From Chloroflexota bacterium (GTDB lineage: Bacteria > Chloroflexota > Dormibacteria > Dormibacterales > Dormibacteraceae): 36,567 nucleotides of DNA. The notes under the pieces were generated by a model, which saw only the letters and a list, made by a program, of their open reading frames with translations, was not told where the DNA came from and did no database searches. Of the stretch, positions 8,069-15,418 are shown piece after piece (position 1 is the stretch's first letter; each line of letters starts with the position of its first letter). Location of the stretch: NCBI GenBank assembly GCA_005880855.1, contig VBGM01000048.1, positions 1-36,567 of the forward strand, read 5' to 3'. The translations under genes and the position numbers were made by a program.

Positions 8069-8721
8069 CGCGCCGGTTTCTCGCCGAAGTACAACGTTTG
8101 CTTGCCGAGCAGCAACCACGCCGGCGGAAACGCGAGGTATGCGCGCACGAGCAGAGGGTGCTGAGACGGGAGAAATCGCGCGATGATCTCCTTGGTCGAG
8201 AAGCCGGCCATGGTTGCGGCCTCGGCGAGGCTCTTTTCGGTCAGCGCGGTCTGGTGGTCGATGAAGTCCCAGTAAGAACCGCCGATCAGGCGGATGTTCG
8301 GCTGCAGGATGAGCACGCAGCCGCCGGGCTTGAGGAGAGCAAACGCAACGCGCAGCTGCTGAAGGACGGCTTCAGTCGAGGCGAGGTGCTCGAGATAGTT
8401 GCTGAAGAACGCGAGGTCGAAACTTTCAGTCGGCAGGACGTCGGCCAGCTCGAGGCCGCTGGCTCGAACGAAGTGGACATCAGGCGGCAGAGTCGCCGCC
8501 ACGTCGCGAATGTCCGTCGCCCAGCGATCCGCGGCATGGATGTTCCGTATGAAGTAACCGAGGTCGCACGCGATGTCGACCACGCGACCGCCTCCGAGCT
8601 CGCGCCAGATGGCTTCCTTTCGTGCCTGGTCGGCCTCGTCGAAGCGGAGCTCATATACCTCTTTGAGGATGATCGGAGCCGGGTCGTGGGCCGCGCCGCC
8701 GGGCTGCTTCTCTTCGCTCAC
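8065..8721 (-). CDS. Class I SAM-dependent methyltransferase
   Basis: The 218-residue protein has a Rossmann methyltransferase core: motif I as VVDIACDLGYFIRNI (a variant of the usual D-x-G-x-G-x-G), an acidic strand ADRWATDI, FDLAFFSNYLEHL as motif IV, and LLKPGGCVLILQPN as motif VI. These resemble small-molecule or cell-wall methyltransferases rather than rRNA enzymes; the substrate is unknown. The start is GTG, overlapping the GNAT stop as GTGA, so it is translationally coupled. Motif I is weaker than usual, but the rest is typical. Confidence 0.82.
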   Translation of the reverse strand: MSEEKQPGGAAHDPAPIILKEVYELRFDEADQARKEAIWRELGGGRVVDIACDLGYFIRNIHAADRWATDIRDVAATLPPDVHFVRASGLELADVLPTESFDLAFFSNYLEHLASTEAVLQQLRVAFALLKPGGCVLILQPNIRLIGGSYWDFIDHQTALTEKSLAEAATMAGFSTKEIIARFLPSQHPLLVRAYLAFPPAWLLLGKQTLYFGEKPAR

Positions 8722-9503
8722 TGATAAACGAGGTTGGCGCCAAAACGCGAGAATCCCAGCTTCTCGTACACAGCTGCCGCCTCGTCGCCCGACGCATCCA
8801 GGAATACGAAATCGCCGCCACCTTCGAAATGGCGGCGGACCAGCTCCGAGGTGACCGTCGACGCAACTCCTCGCCGGCGATGGTGCTTGTCGGTGACGAT
8901 GCCGACGATCTCGGCCGCCCCGTTCAGCGCGTGCGATACGCCGGTGCCGGCCGCCTGCCAGTCAAGCCAGGCGAGCAGGAACACGCTGCTCGGCGCCCCG
9001 AGTGCCGCTCGGAGCGTGTCCACCGGCGGCACTGTTCCCTTGATATCGCCGCCATTGGTCCACCGGATCTGCTGGAACGCCTCGAGCTCGGCGGCGATGG
9101 CGGTCGCCCTCAGCTGCGTGAGGTGCACCTCCGCGTTGATCGATGCCTTGAACATCTCCGGCCGGCAGGCCATCAATGGATTCTTCTCCGCCAGCTTCAA
9201 GCCGGCAGCCTCGAGCCATGCGCCCACCTCTGGAAACGCGGCGTCGTTGAACTCGATCTCGAGCGGCGACTTGTGCTTCTTGAATGCCGCCTTCAATTTG
9301 GGCACGGCTTTCATAGTCTCGTCTTCGCCGGCCAAGCCTTCGACGAGCGTCACCCAACTGCCGCCGGGCGTGGCCTTGTCTTTGGCGAGGGCGACGCGAA
9401 ACGGGCCGATGGTGAGTACCTCAGAGTCGACTGCTCTTGCTTCCAGCGAGTCGCGTTGCCAGGCAGCGAACCTTTCGGCGTCTGGTGCGCCGGCCCCGGT
9501 CAC
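8718..9503 (-). CDS. GNAT-family N-acetyltransferase
   Basis: The 261-residue protein has a poorly typed N-terminal half (residues 1-150) and a C-terminal GNAT domain. The acetyl-CoA loop is in IVTDKHHRRRGVASTVTSELVRRHFEGGG, where Arg-Arg-Gly-Val-Ala matches the Q/R-x-x-G-x-A motif, and VYEKLGFSRFG is motif B. The two-lobed length fits a double-GNAT protein with a degenerate first lobe. It is first in the GNAT-methyltransferase-YciI operon, starting from GTG. Confidence 0.85.
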   Translation of the reverse strand: MTGAGAPDAERFAAWQRDSLEARAVDSEVLTIGPFRVALAKDKATPGGSWVTLVEGLAGEDETMKAVPKLKAAFKKHKSPLEIEFNDAAFPEVGAWLEAAGLKLAEKNPLMACRPEMFKASINAEVHLTQLRATAIAAELEAFQQIRWTNGGDIKGTVPPVDTLRAALGAPSSVFLLAWLDWQAAGTGVSHALNGAAEIVGIVTDKHHRRRGVASTVTSELVRRHFEGGGDFVFLDASGDEAAAVYEKLGFSRFGANLVYQ

Positions 9504-9530
9504 CGCGGCCGCCTGTATCGGATCACAGTA

Positions 9531-9540
9531 ACCGTAGTGT
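9531..9540. promoter_or_regulatory. Candidate bidirectional -10 element
   Basis: ACCGTAGTGT gives TAGTGT on the plus strand, 10 nt before the ATG at 9551, and TACGGT on the minus strand, 27 nt before the GTG at 9503, sharing the central TA. It has the same arrangement as 1948-1957, 4927-4936 and 34603-34612. Confidence 0.4.
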
Positions 9541-9550
9541 GGGCCATCAA

Positions 9551-10276
9551 ATGCCTGTGAGCAGTGCCGAGGCCGAGTTCGCGGTGAAGCTGTTTCGGCG
9601 CCTGCCGGCGCGCTATGACCTGCTGGCGGAGGTCCTGTCCTTCGGGCAGAACGGGCGTTGGCGCGACGAGCTGCTACGGCACGCGTCCGCCGGCAATCCC
9701 GTACGGGTCCTTGACGTGGCCACCGGCACGGCGGGCGTTGCGATCGCGATTGCGAGGCGCACCGATGCCCACATCACCGGCATCGACGTCAGCGAGGAGA
9801 TGATGGAGATCGGCCGCCGGCGAGTCGAGGCCGCGGGGCTGCAATCTCGCATCGAGCTTCAGGCGGCCCGCGCCGAGGCACTGCCGTTTGCCGACGCCAC
9901 GTTCGATGCGGTCAGCGTCACCTACGTCCTGCGCTACGTCATCGACCCGGCCGCTACGATCGCGGAGCTGGCTCGGGTGCTGCGTCCCGGCGGCGTCATG
10001 GCCGGCCTCGATTTCTTCGTGCCGGCGAACCCGTTCTGGCATGCGGCATGGTGGCTGTACACACGCCTTGCGCTTCCGGTCGCCGGCCTGGCGGTCGGTG
10101 GGCGGGCATGGTGGGACGTGGGGCGATTCCTCGGCCCCAACATCTCCGGCCACTACCGCCGGTGGCCGCTCCCACGGCTGCTCGAGGCGTGGCAAGCCGC
10201 GGGCATGACAGCGGTTGAATATCGTGTGATGAGCGTGGGCGGGGGCCTCGTGATGTGGGGCACCAAACATGCCTGA
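9551..10276 (+). CDS. UbiE/MenG-like methyltransferase
   Basis: The 241-residue methyltransferase resembles UbiE/MenG (demethylmenaquinone or 2-polyprenyl-benzoquinol methyltransferase): LFRRLPARYDLLAEVLSFGQNGRWRDELL, motif I VLDVATGTAGVAIAIARR, ITGIDVSEEMMEIGRRR, and VSVTYVLRYVIDPAATIAELARVLRPGGVMAGLDFF. The C-terminal GHYRRWPLPRLLEAWQAAGMTAVEYRVMSVGGGLVMWGTK fits MenG-like proteins. It overlaps the next gene, a UbiA-like membrane protein, by 8 nt, which strengthens a lipid-quinone role. Whether it is the main MenG of the cell cannot be told from this window. Confidence 0.82.
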   Translation: MPVSSAEAEFAVKLFRRLPARYDLLAEVLSFGQNGRWRDELLRHASAGNPVRVLDVATGTAGVAIAIARRTDAHITGIDVSEEMMEIGRRRVEAAGLQSRIELQAARAEALPFADATFDAVSVTYVLRYVIDPAATIAELARVLRPGGVMAGLDFFVPANPFWHAAWWLYTRLALPVAGLAVGGRAWWDVGRFLGPNISGHYRRWPLPRLLEAWQAAGMTAVEYRVMSVGGGLVMWGTKHA

Positions 10277-11003
10277 AACCCTTGCCCCGGCCTACTACAC
10301 CGCGCTGGGACGAGGCTGGCGCAGAGACGTCTGGGCGATCCTGCATCCTCCATACACTGCGTGGCATCTCGCCTACGTTGTGATCGGGGCAGGCCTCGCT
10401 CCGAAGGTGAGCGGCTACCGGCTCCTGGCCACCCTGATCGCCTTCTTCCTCGCCGTCGGCATCGCGGCCCACGCGCTCGACGAGCTGAACGGGCGGCCGC
10501 TGCGGACTGCGATTCCGGGTTGGGTCCTGAAGGGCGCTGCGCTGGTCGGCCTGGCCGGAGCGGTTGGCCTGGGCTTCGCCGGCCTGCCGGTCGTGGGCAT
10601 TGGCCTGCTGCCGTTCATCGCGCTGGGCGTGCTGTTCGTGTTCGCCTACAACCTCGAGCTGCTCGGCGGTCGCATGCACGGCGATTTCTGGTTCGCCCTG
10701 TCGTGGGGCGCATTCCCGTTGCTGACCGCGTACCTCGCGCAGGCAGGCACCATCTCGCTCGGCGCGGTCGCCGCCGCAGCCGGCGCGTTTGCGCTGTCAT
10801 TCGGCCAGCGATCGTTGAGCACGCCGGCCCGTACGCTGCGCCGCAAAGCTCTGTCGGTGACGGGGACGGTGACCTTGAGCGATGGATCAAGCGTGACGCT
10901 GGATGAAGCGACCCTGCTCAAGCCTCTCGAACAGGCGCTCAGCGCTTTTTCGTGGGGCGTCGTTGCATTCGCGGTCGGACTGATCGCCTCTCGCCTGCTC
11001 TGA
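10269..11003 (+). CDS. Multi-pass membrane protein, distantly UbiA-prenyltransferase-like
   Basis: The 244-residue protein has about seven hydrophobic segments. Segments 2-4 recall the UbiA superfamily: ALDELNGRPL sits where the first Asp-rich motif (N-D-x-x-D-x-x-x-D then R-P) lies, and NLELLGGRMHGDFWFALSWGAFPLLTAYL where the second does. The key Asp residues are only partly present, so catalysis is uncertain. A soluble stretch (residues about 190-220) interrupts the final segments. Overlap with the UbiE/MenG-like gene suggests a joint role in quinone or prenyl-lipid modification. Confidence 0.5.
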   Translation: MPETLAPAYYTALGRGWRRDVWAILHPPYTAWHLAYVVIGAGLAPKVSGYRLLATLIAFFLAVGIAAHALDELNGRPLRTAIPGWVLKGAALVGLAGAVGLGFAGLPVVGIGLLPFIALGVLFVFAYNLELLGGRMHGDFWFALSWGAFPLLTAYLAQAGTISLGAVAAAAGAFALSFGQRSLSTPARTLRRKALSVTGTVTLSDGSSVTLDEATLLKPLEQALSAFSWGVVAFAVGLIASRLL

Positions 11004-11007
11004 GGGG
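11002..11007 (+). promoter_or_regulatory. Ribosome binding site for the hemolysin III gene
   Basis: GAGGGG ends 4 nt before the ATG at 11012, overlapping the stop of the preceding gene. It decides the start over the upstream open frame. Confidence 0.6.
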
Positions 11008-11011
11008 TCCT

Positions 11012-11695
11012 ATGATGCGGCGTGTCATGAACGTCGCCGCCGTGCCCATGCCCAAGCCGTTGCTACGCGGCTGGTCGCACGCCGCCGCCGCTGTGGTTTC
11101 GATTGCCGGGCTCGTCAGCCTCATCGTCGTGACCCGACACGACCCGGCCAAGCTGGCCTCGATGGTGATCTACGGGATGGGGCTGGTCCTGCTGTTCGGA
11201 GTGAGCGCGACCTACCACATATTCAACTGGCCTCCTCGCGTCAAGGATTGGCTGCGGCGCGCGGACCACGCGACGATCTTCGTTTTCATTGCTGCGACCT
11301 ACACGCCGCTCGTCTTCAACATCCTCGGGGGCTGGTGGCGGGTAGGCGTCCTGGTCACGATCTGGATCTGCGCGCTGGCCGGCGTCTTCGGTGCGGCGCC
11401 GTTTCTGCGCATCCCGCGGGGAGCGCTCGCGAGCCTCTATCTCACGATGGGATGGCTCTCGGTGGTCGCGCTCGTCCCGCTCGCCGCGGCACTGGGCTGG
11501 GCTGCCGCTGTTTTGATGGCGCTTGGCGGCCTGCAGTACTCACTGGGTGCAATCGCTTACGCGTTCCGAAGGCCGCGCCTGTGGCCGCGTGTGTTCGGGT
11601 ATCACGAGGTGTTCCATCTCGCCGTCATCACCGCCAGCGTCACCTTCTTCGCGATCGTCGTCTACTACGCGGTGCCTTACCACCGCATGGGCTGA
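11012..11695 (+). CDS. Hemolysin III family membrane protein (PAQR/CREST fold)
   Basis: The 227-residue protein with seven predicted membrane segments has all hallmark metal-site motifs of the HlyIII/PAQR family: SATYH in segment 2-3, RADHATIFVFIAATYTP, and GYHEVFHLAVITAS in the last segment, together giving the Ser, Asp and three His residues that bind zinc. PAQR proteins are thought to be lipid or ceramide hydrolases; bacterial members affect membrane lipid homeostasis. The name hemolysin is historical. A good ribosome site supports ATG 11012. It is probably cotranscribed with the UbiE/UbiA-like pair. Confidence 0.9.
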   Translation: MMRRVMNVAAVPMPKPLLRGWSHAAAAVVSIAGLVSLIVVTRHDPAKLASMVIYGMGLVLLFGVSATYHIFNWPPRVKDWLRRADHATIFVFIAATYTPLVFNILGGWWRVGVLVTIWICALAGVFGAAPFLRIPRGALASLYLTMGWLSVVALVPLAAALGWAAAVLMALGGLQYSLGAIAYAFRRPRLWPRVFGYHEVFHLAVITASVTFFAIVVYYAVPYHRMG

Positions 11696-11704
11696 CGGCG
11701 ACCC

Positions 11705-13187
11705 TCACACCGGCGGCACTCCGTGCTTGCGGTCCGGCCGTGGTGATTTCCGGGTCGCGTAAGCGTGGAAGCGCGCGATGAGGTTCGCACGCAGCTCATC
11801 TGGCTCGACGACGTCGTCGACGATGAGGTTTGACGCCAGCTTGTAGAGATCGACATCTTCGCGGTACTCGTCCTCGAGCTGCTTGCGCCTGGCCGCGCGC
11901 TCGGCCTCGGGCAGACCGGCCAGCTTGTTGAAGAAGACCGCATTGACCGCCGGTTCTGGTCCCATGACCGCGATCTGCGCCGAGGGCAGCGCGATGACGC
12001 AGTCGGAGTCGAACGCTGGACCCGACATCGCGTACAGTCCCGCGCCGTATGCCTTGCGAACGATCACCGAGATCTTGGGGACCGTGGTCTCAGAGACCGC
12101 ACTGATCATCTTGGCGCCATGCCGGATGATGCCCCGACGCTCTACGTCGGTGCCGATCATGAAGCCGGGCACGTCGGCGACGAAGAGGAGCGGGATCTCG
12201 AAGGCGTCGCACAACCAGATGAAGCGGGCGGCCTTGTCCGCCGAATCGTTGAAGAGCACGCCACCTTTCTGCATCGGCTGGTTGGCGAGTATGCCGACGG
12301 CTTGGCCGTCGAGCCGCGCAAAACCGGTGAGCAGCTCTTTCGCGAAGAGCTTCTTGATCTCGAGCCAGCTGCCCTCGTCGATCAAGGCCTCGATGACCTT
12401 GCGCATGTCGTAGCCCTTGTTCGGCTCCTCGGGGATGAGGTCCGCGATCGGTTTCGAACTCGCCCGCGGCGCCTTCGGTGTGCATGGCGCGGGCCGCTCG
12501 CCCGAACGCTGCGGCATATACGCGAAGTAGGCGCGCGCGAACTCGATGGCTTCCTTGTCGTCTTGGACCAGCGCGTCGCCGCAGCCGCTTTCGGTGCAGT
12601 GCATCCGCGCGCCGCCGAGCTCTTCCAGCGTCACCTTCTCGCCGACCACCACCTCCACCATCCGGGGCGACCCGAGGTACATGGAGGCGTTGCCCTCGAC
12701 CATCACCACCACGTCACAGAAGGCGGGGATGTACGCCCCGCCGGCGGCCGACGGACCAAACAGCAGGCAGATCTGCGGCACCTGGCCGGAGAGCTGCACC
12801 TCGTTGAAGAAGATCCTTCCCGCGTGGCGGCGCCCGGGGAACATGTCGATCTGGTCGGTGATGCGAGCGCCCGCCGAATCGACGAGATAGAAAAGGGGAA
12901 TGCGGATCCTCTGCGCTGCCTCTTGTATGCGCACGATCTTCTCCACCGTGCGGGCGCCCCAGCTGCCGGCCTTGACGGTGGGATCGTTGGCCATCACAGC
13001 CACCTGGCGGCCGTCGATGGCGCCCAAGTACGTTGGCGAAGAGGCCGTCCTCGATGAACGAGCCCCCATCCAGGAGCAGGTCGAGCCGCTCGCGCGCGGT
13101 GAGCTTGTTCTGCTCGCGCAGCTTCGGCAGATAGCGGGTGCCGCCCTTGCGGGCGGATTCACGCAGCTTCCGACTTCGCTCGCTCAT
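11705..13187 (-). pseudogene. Acyl-CoA carboxylase beta (carboxyltransferase) subunit, frameshifted
   Basis: The gene encodes a biotin-dependent acyl-CoA carboxylase carboxyltransferase. The N-terminus (MSERSRKLRES, then LTARERLDLLLDGGSFIEDGLFAN) is in one frame up to about 13032. From about 13018 the protein continues in another frame (AIDGRQVAVMANDPTVKAGSWGARTVEKIVRI) through GPSAAGGAYIPAF and DVPGFMIGTDVE to KAYGAGLYAMSG. In relatives about 17 residues separate these two parts; here only 13 nt do, so about 38 nt seem lost, out of frame. The rest is intact, including both oxyanion-hole regions, so this is a recent mutation or an assembly error. It is coupled (ATGA) to the crotonase upstream. 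No biotin carboxylase gene is in the window. Confidence 0.82.
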
Positions 13188-13969
13188 TTCCCTTTGAAGC
13201 TTGGCTCGCGCTTCTCGAAGAATGCGAGTACGCCTTCCTTCGCGTCTTCCGTCGACACCACCTTCAGGAGCTCGCCGTATAGGTACTCGAGCGCCTTGTC
13301 GAAGTCCATGTCTTGCTGGCGATAGAAGGAATCCTTGCCCAGCCGCATCACGGCCGCCGATTTCTTGGCCAGCTTGCCGGCCACCTCGTCGACCGTCGCA
13401 TCCAGGAGCTCACGGGCGACGACCTTGTTCACGAAACCAACCGACTGCATCTGAATCGCCGTCCACCTGTCGCCGAGCATCGCCATCTCCAACAGGACCT
13501 TTCGGGGCAGGTTGCGGGCGAGGACGGCCTGGATCATCATCGGCCACACGCCGACGTTGATCTCTGGCGTGGCGAACGTCGCGGTGTCGACTGCGACCAG
13601 AAGATCGCACGAGCCGGCGAGTCCCATGCCGCCCGCGAGCGCATGCCCGTTGATCCGGCCGACGATCGGCTTGCCCAGGCCATTCATCAACAGGAACAAT
13701 TCGATGAAGGAGTGCCTCTCACGGTGCCGCACCTCCTCGGCGACGCCGGCCTCGAAGCTGCTCAGGTCGGCGCCTGAGCTGAAGGCTCGATCACCCGCGC
13801 CGGTGAGGACGACGACCCTGACCGAATCATCATCCCGGCACCACGTGAAGGCACTGATGAGGTCACGCAGCATCGCGGACGACAGCGGGTTGCGTTGCTC
13901 AGGACGGTTGAGTGTGATCGTGGCGATGTGGTCGGCTGTCGCCATCAGCACGTTTTCGAGCTCGGGCAT
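13184..13969 (-). CDS. Enoyl-CoA hydratase/isomerase (crotonase) family protein
   Basis: The 261-residue crotonase has ITLNRPEQRNPLSSAMLRDLISAF, the oxyanion-hole strand AFSSGADLSSF, KPIVGRINGHALAGGMGLAGSCDLLVA, and ATFATPEINVGVWPMM. Of the two catalytic Glu residues of classic hydratases, the second (PEINVG) is present, while the first (in G-G-G-C-E-L) is Gly here (GGMGLA). This argues for an isomerase, hydrolase or special hydratase activity. With the downstream carboxyltransferase it resembles leucine or related acyl-CoA catabolic clusters, where this gene would be methylglutaconyl-CoA hydratase; that is inference. MPELENVLM is chosen as start; the upstream 25 codons lack family similarity. 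Confidence 0.83.
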   Translation of the reverse strand: MPELENVLMATADHIATITLNRPEQRNPLSSAMLRDLISAFTWCRDDDSVRVVVLTGAGDRAFSSGADLSSFEAGVAEEVRHRERHSFIELFLLMNGLGKPIVGRINGHALAGGMGLAGSCDLLVAVDTATFATPEINVGVWPMMIQAVLARNLPRKVLLEMAMLGDRWTAIQMQSVGFVNKVVARELLDATVDEVAGKLAKKSAAVMRLGKDSFYRQQDMDFDKALEYLYGELLKVVSTEDAKEGVLAFFEKREPSFKGK

Positions 13970-14009
13970 CTGACTCAAGGCTGCGAACAATCCTAGGCTG
14001 CGCTCACTC

Positions 14010-14561
14010 CTAGCCAAGGAGTCCGAAGGCGAGCGCCAGACCAACCAGGATCAACACACCGCCGCCCAGCTCCTCGCTCCATGCCTCGATCCGGGTCCCC
14101 AGACGGCTCCCGAGCTCGAGGCCGACCAGCGACAGGGCGACACTGATGACCCCCATCGTCACCGCCGCGAGGACGATCGGGATCCGGTATACGGCCAGCG
14201 CAAAACCCACCGCCAGGTTGTCGATGCTGAGTGCGAGTGCCGTCACGAGCAGGCGGCGAGCCTCGAGCGGCCCTTGAGGCCCTTGATCGGGCACTCGGCG
14301 GCCCTGCCAGATCGTGTAGGCACCGGTAATGATCAGGATGGCGCTGCCGACGTACTTGGCAATGTGGCCGAAGTAGCCGGCCACGGCCTGACCCAGGAGA
14401 AGACCGGCGATGGGCATCAGCGCCTCGAACAGGCCGAAGACGATTCCCACCCTGAGCCGCGTACGGCCATCGATGCCGGTGAGGCCGATTCCGATGGCGC
14501 CGGCGAAGTTGCTGAGGCCGACGGAGACGCTGACTAACAGAAGCCCCACGACCCCCGACAT
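14010..14561 (-). CDS. MntP-like manganese efflux pump family protein
   Basis: The 183-residue protein has six hydrophobic segments in two repeats, as in MntP/YebN: GLSNFAGAIGIGLTGID, then RLRVGIVFGLFEALMPIAGLLLG, and TALALSIDNLAVGFALAVYRIP. In characterised MntP each half has an essential Asp (in D-A-F-A and D-A-M-A). Here the second half keeps it (SIDNLAVG) but the first has Asn (SNFAGA). It may therefore carry another ion or act differently. The gene stands alone, with TATAGT 10 nt upstream of its ATG. Confidence 0.75.
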   Translation of the reverse strand: MSGVVGLLLVSVSVGLSNFAGAIGIGLTGIDGRTRLRVGIVFGLFEALMPIAGLLLGQAVAGYFGHIAKYVGSAILIITGAYTIWQGRRVPDQGPQGPLEARRLLVTALALSIDNLAVGFALAVYRIPIVLAAVTMGVISVALSLVGLELGSRLGTRIEAWSEELGGGVLILVGLALAFGLLG

Positions 14562-14571
14562 ATGGCTGGTA

Positions 14572-14577
14572 ACTATA
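14572..14577 (-). promoter_or_regulatory. Candidate -10 box of the MntP-like gene
   Basis: TATAGT on the minus strand, 10 nt before the ATG at 14561. It matches five of six bases of the TATAAT consensus. The 192-nt region 14562-14753 also holds a GGAGGC/GCCTCC inverted repeat (14579-14600) and TGTGTT/AACACA half-sites (14614-14639) that could be regulatory. No known manganese riboswitch is recognised. Confidence 0.4.
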
Positions 14578-14753
14578 TGGAGGCCGGCTAGGGCGCCTCC
14601 GGCTCAGACGTTTTGTGTTCATTACTTAACAACAACACATTGCCGCTGCCTTATGGGCCGTGCAGAATGGCGCGGAAAGTTGTACTCGTCCCTGTAACCC
14701 AAAGTTAGGACGTCAATCGCTCAAACCATATAACCCGCCCAGACAAGAAGAAC

Positions 14754-15116
14754 ATGAAGGCCAGACAGCGACTTTCTGTCGCGCCGTCCACGACCTCCCG
14801 CGATGCAGGCATCGACCTCGACAAACCCATATTCACGCTGAGTGTGGCGTCCGAGATCCTAGAGACACACCCACGCACTCTGATGATGTACGAGCACCTC
14901 GACATGATTCATCCCAAGCGGACCGTCACGAATCGTCGGCGCTACTCCCGCCGCGACGTGATGAAGTTGCAGGCGATCCAGACCCTGACGCGCGAGCACA
15001 GGGTCAATCTCGCCGGCGTCCGCTTCATCCTGGCGCTGCTGAAGCGCCTGCAGACCGCAGGAGTTGAGCCACCGGAGGGGTTAAGGAATCTGGATGTGAC
15101 GCTACTCGACGTCTGA
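14754..15116 (+). CDS. MerR-family regulator, HspR-like
   Basis: The 120-residue protein matches the HspR branch of MerR regulators: KPIFTLSVASEILETHPRTLMMYEHLDMIHPKRTVTNRRRYSRRDVMKLQAIQTL, with winged helix-turn-helix (residues about 25-75), followed by NLAGVRFILALLKRL and a short C-terminal end. HspR represses heat-shock genes such as dnaK, but no chaperone gene is next to it, so its target is unknown. The N-terminal 22 residues are Ser/Thr-rich and not part of the domain. TATAAC at about 14729 could be the -10 box. Confidence 0.82.
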   Translation: MKARQRLSVAPSTTSRDAGIDLDKPIFTLSVASEILETHPRTLMMYEHLDMIHPKRTVTNRRRYSRRDVMKLQAIQTLTREHRVNLAGVRFILALLKRLQTAGVEPPEGLRNLDVTLLDV

Positions 15117-15118
15117 AT

Positions 15119-15140
15119 TGCGACCCGGCGCTCCGGGTTG
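15119..15140 (+). terminator. Hairpin after the MerR gene
   Basis: CGACCCGG and CCGGGTTG flank a 4-nt loop, forming an 8-bp stem with one G-U pair just after the stop at 15116. There is no T-run, so intrinsic termination is only possible. Confidence 0.35.
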
Positions 15141-15175
15141 GTTGCCGGCAACGAATTTGAGAACGGTTTGAGCAA

Positions 15176-15370
15176 ATGTCAAAAAAGCGACGACGGTTAG
15201 AGATAAAAGTGGATCCCCTGCCTCGGCCCTTCATGGACGAGACTGCATCCTGCCCCGTGTGCGGCCGCGACGCCGCGGCGATCGGGAGGCGGCAGCTCCA
15301 GATCGTGTTCCGGTGCGATGGATGCAAGGTGGTCTTCAAGCGCAACCGGAGCTGGCCCTACATCTACTAG
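15176..15370 (+). CDS. Small zinc-ribbon protein of unknown function
   Basis: The 64-residue basic protein has one zinc-ribbon knuckle pair: CPVCGRDAAAIG and, 18 residues later, FRCDGCKVVFKR. The N-terminus (MSKKRRRLEIKVD) and C-terminus (RNRSWPYIY) are charged or aromatic. The family is not recognised. The four Cys strongly suggest a real zinc-binding fold, perhaps nucleic-acid binding. It lies 59 nt after the MerR-type gene and 48 nt before the metalloprotease gene. Confidence 0.6.
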   Translation: MSKKRRRLEIKVDPLPRPFMDETASCPVCGRDAAAIGRRQLQIVFRCDGCKVVFKRNRSWPYIY

Positions 15371-15406
15371 CAGCGAGGTAGCCCCGGACGTTTTTGAACT
15401 CTCTCG

Positions 15407-15412
15407 TAATCT
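15407..15412 (+). promoter_or_regulatory. Leaderless -10 box of the metalloprotease gene
   Basis: TAATCT ends 6 nt before the ATG at 15419. The intervening GAGGCA is too close to the start to be a normal ribosome site, so a leaderless transcript is likely. Confidence 0.4.
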
Positions 15413-15418
15413 GAGGCA

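Noticed and set aside
8734-8745. Third copy of the TTTGGCGCC operator
   Set aside because: Only the inner 10 bp match and it lies within the GNAT coding sequence; kept only as a weak note.
12119-13057. 312-codon plus-strand frame over the carboxyltransferase gene
   Set aside because: The minus strand encodes a highly conserved enzyme; the plus-strand product is low complexity, rich in Arg, Asp and His.
14562-14753. Manganese (yybP-ykoY) riboswitch before the MntP-like gene
   Set aside because: The expected core sequences are absent and the likely transcript leader is too short.
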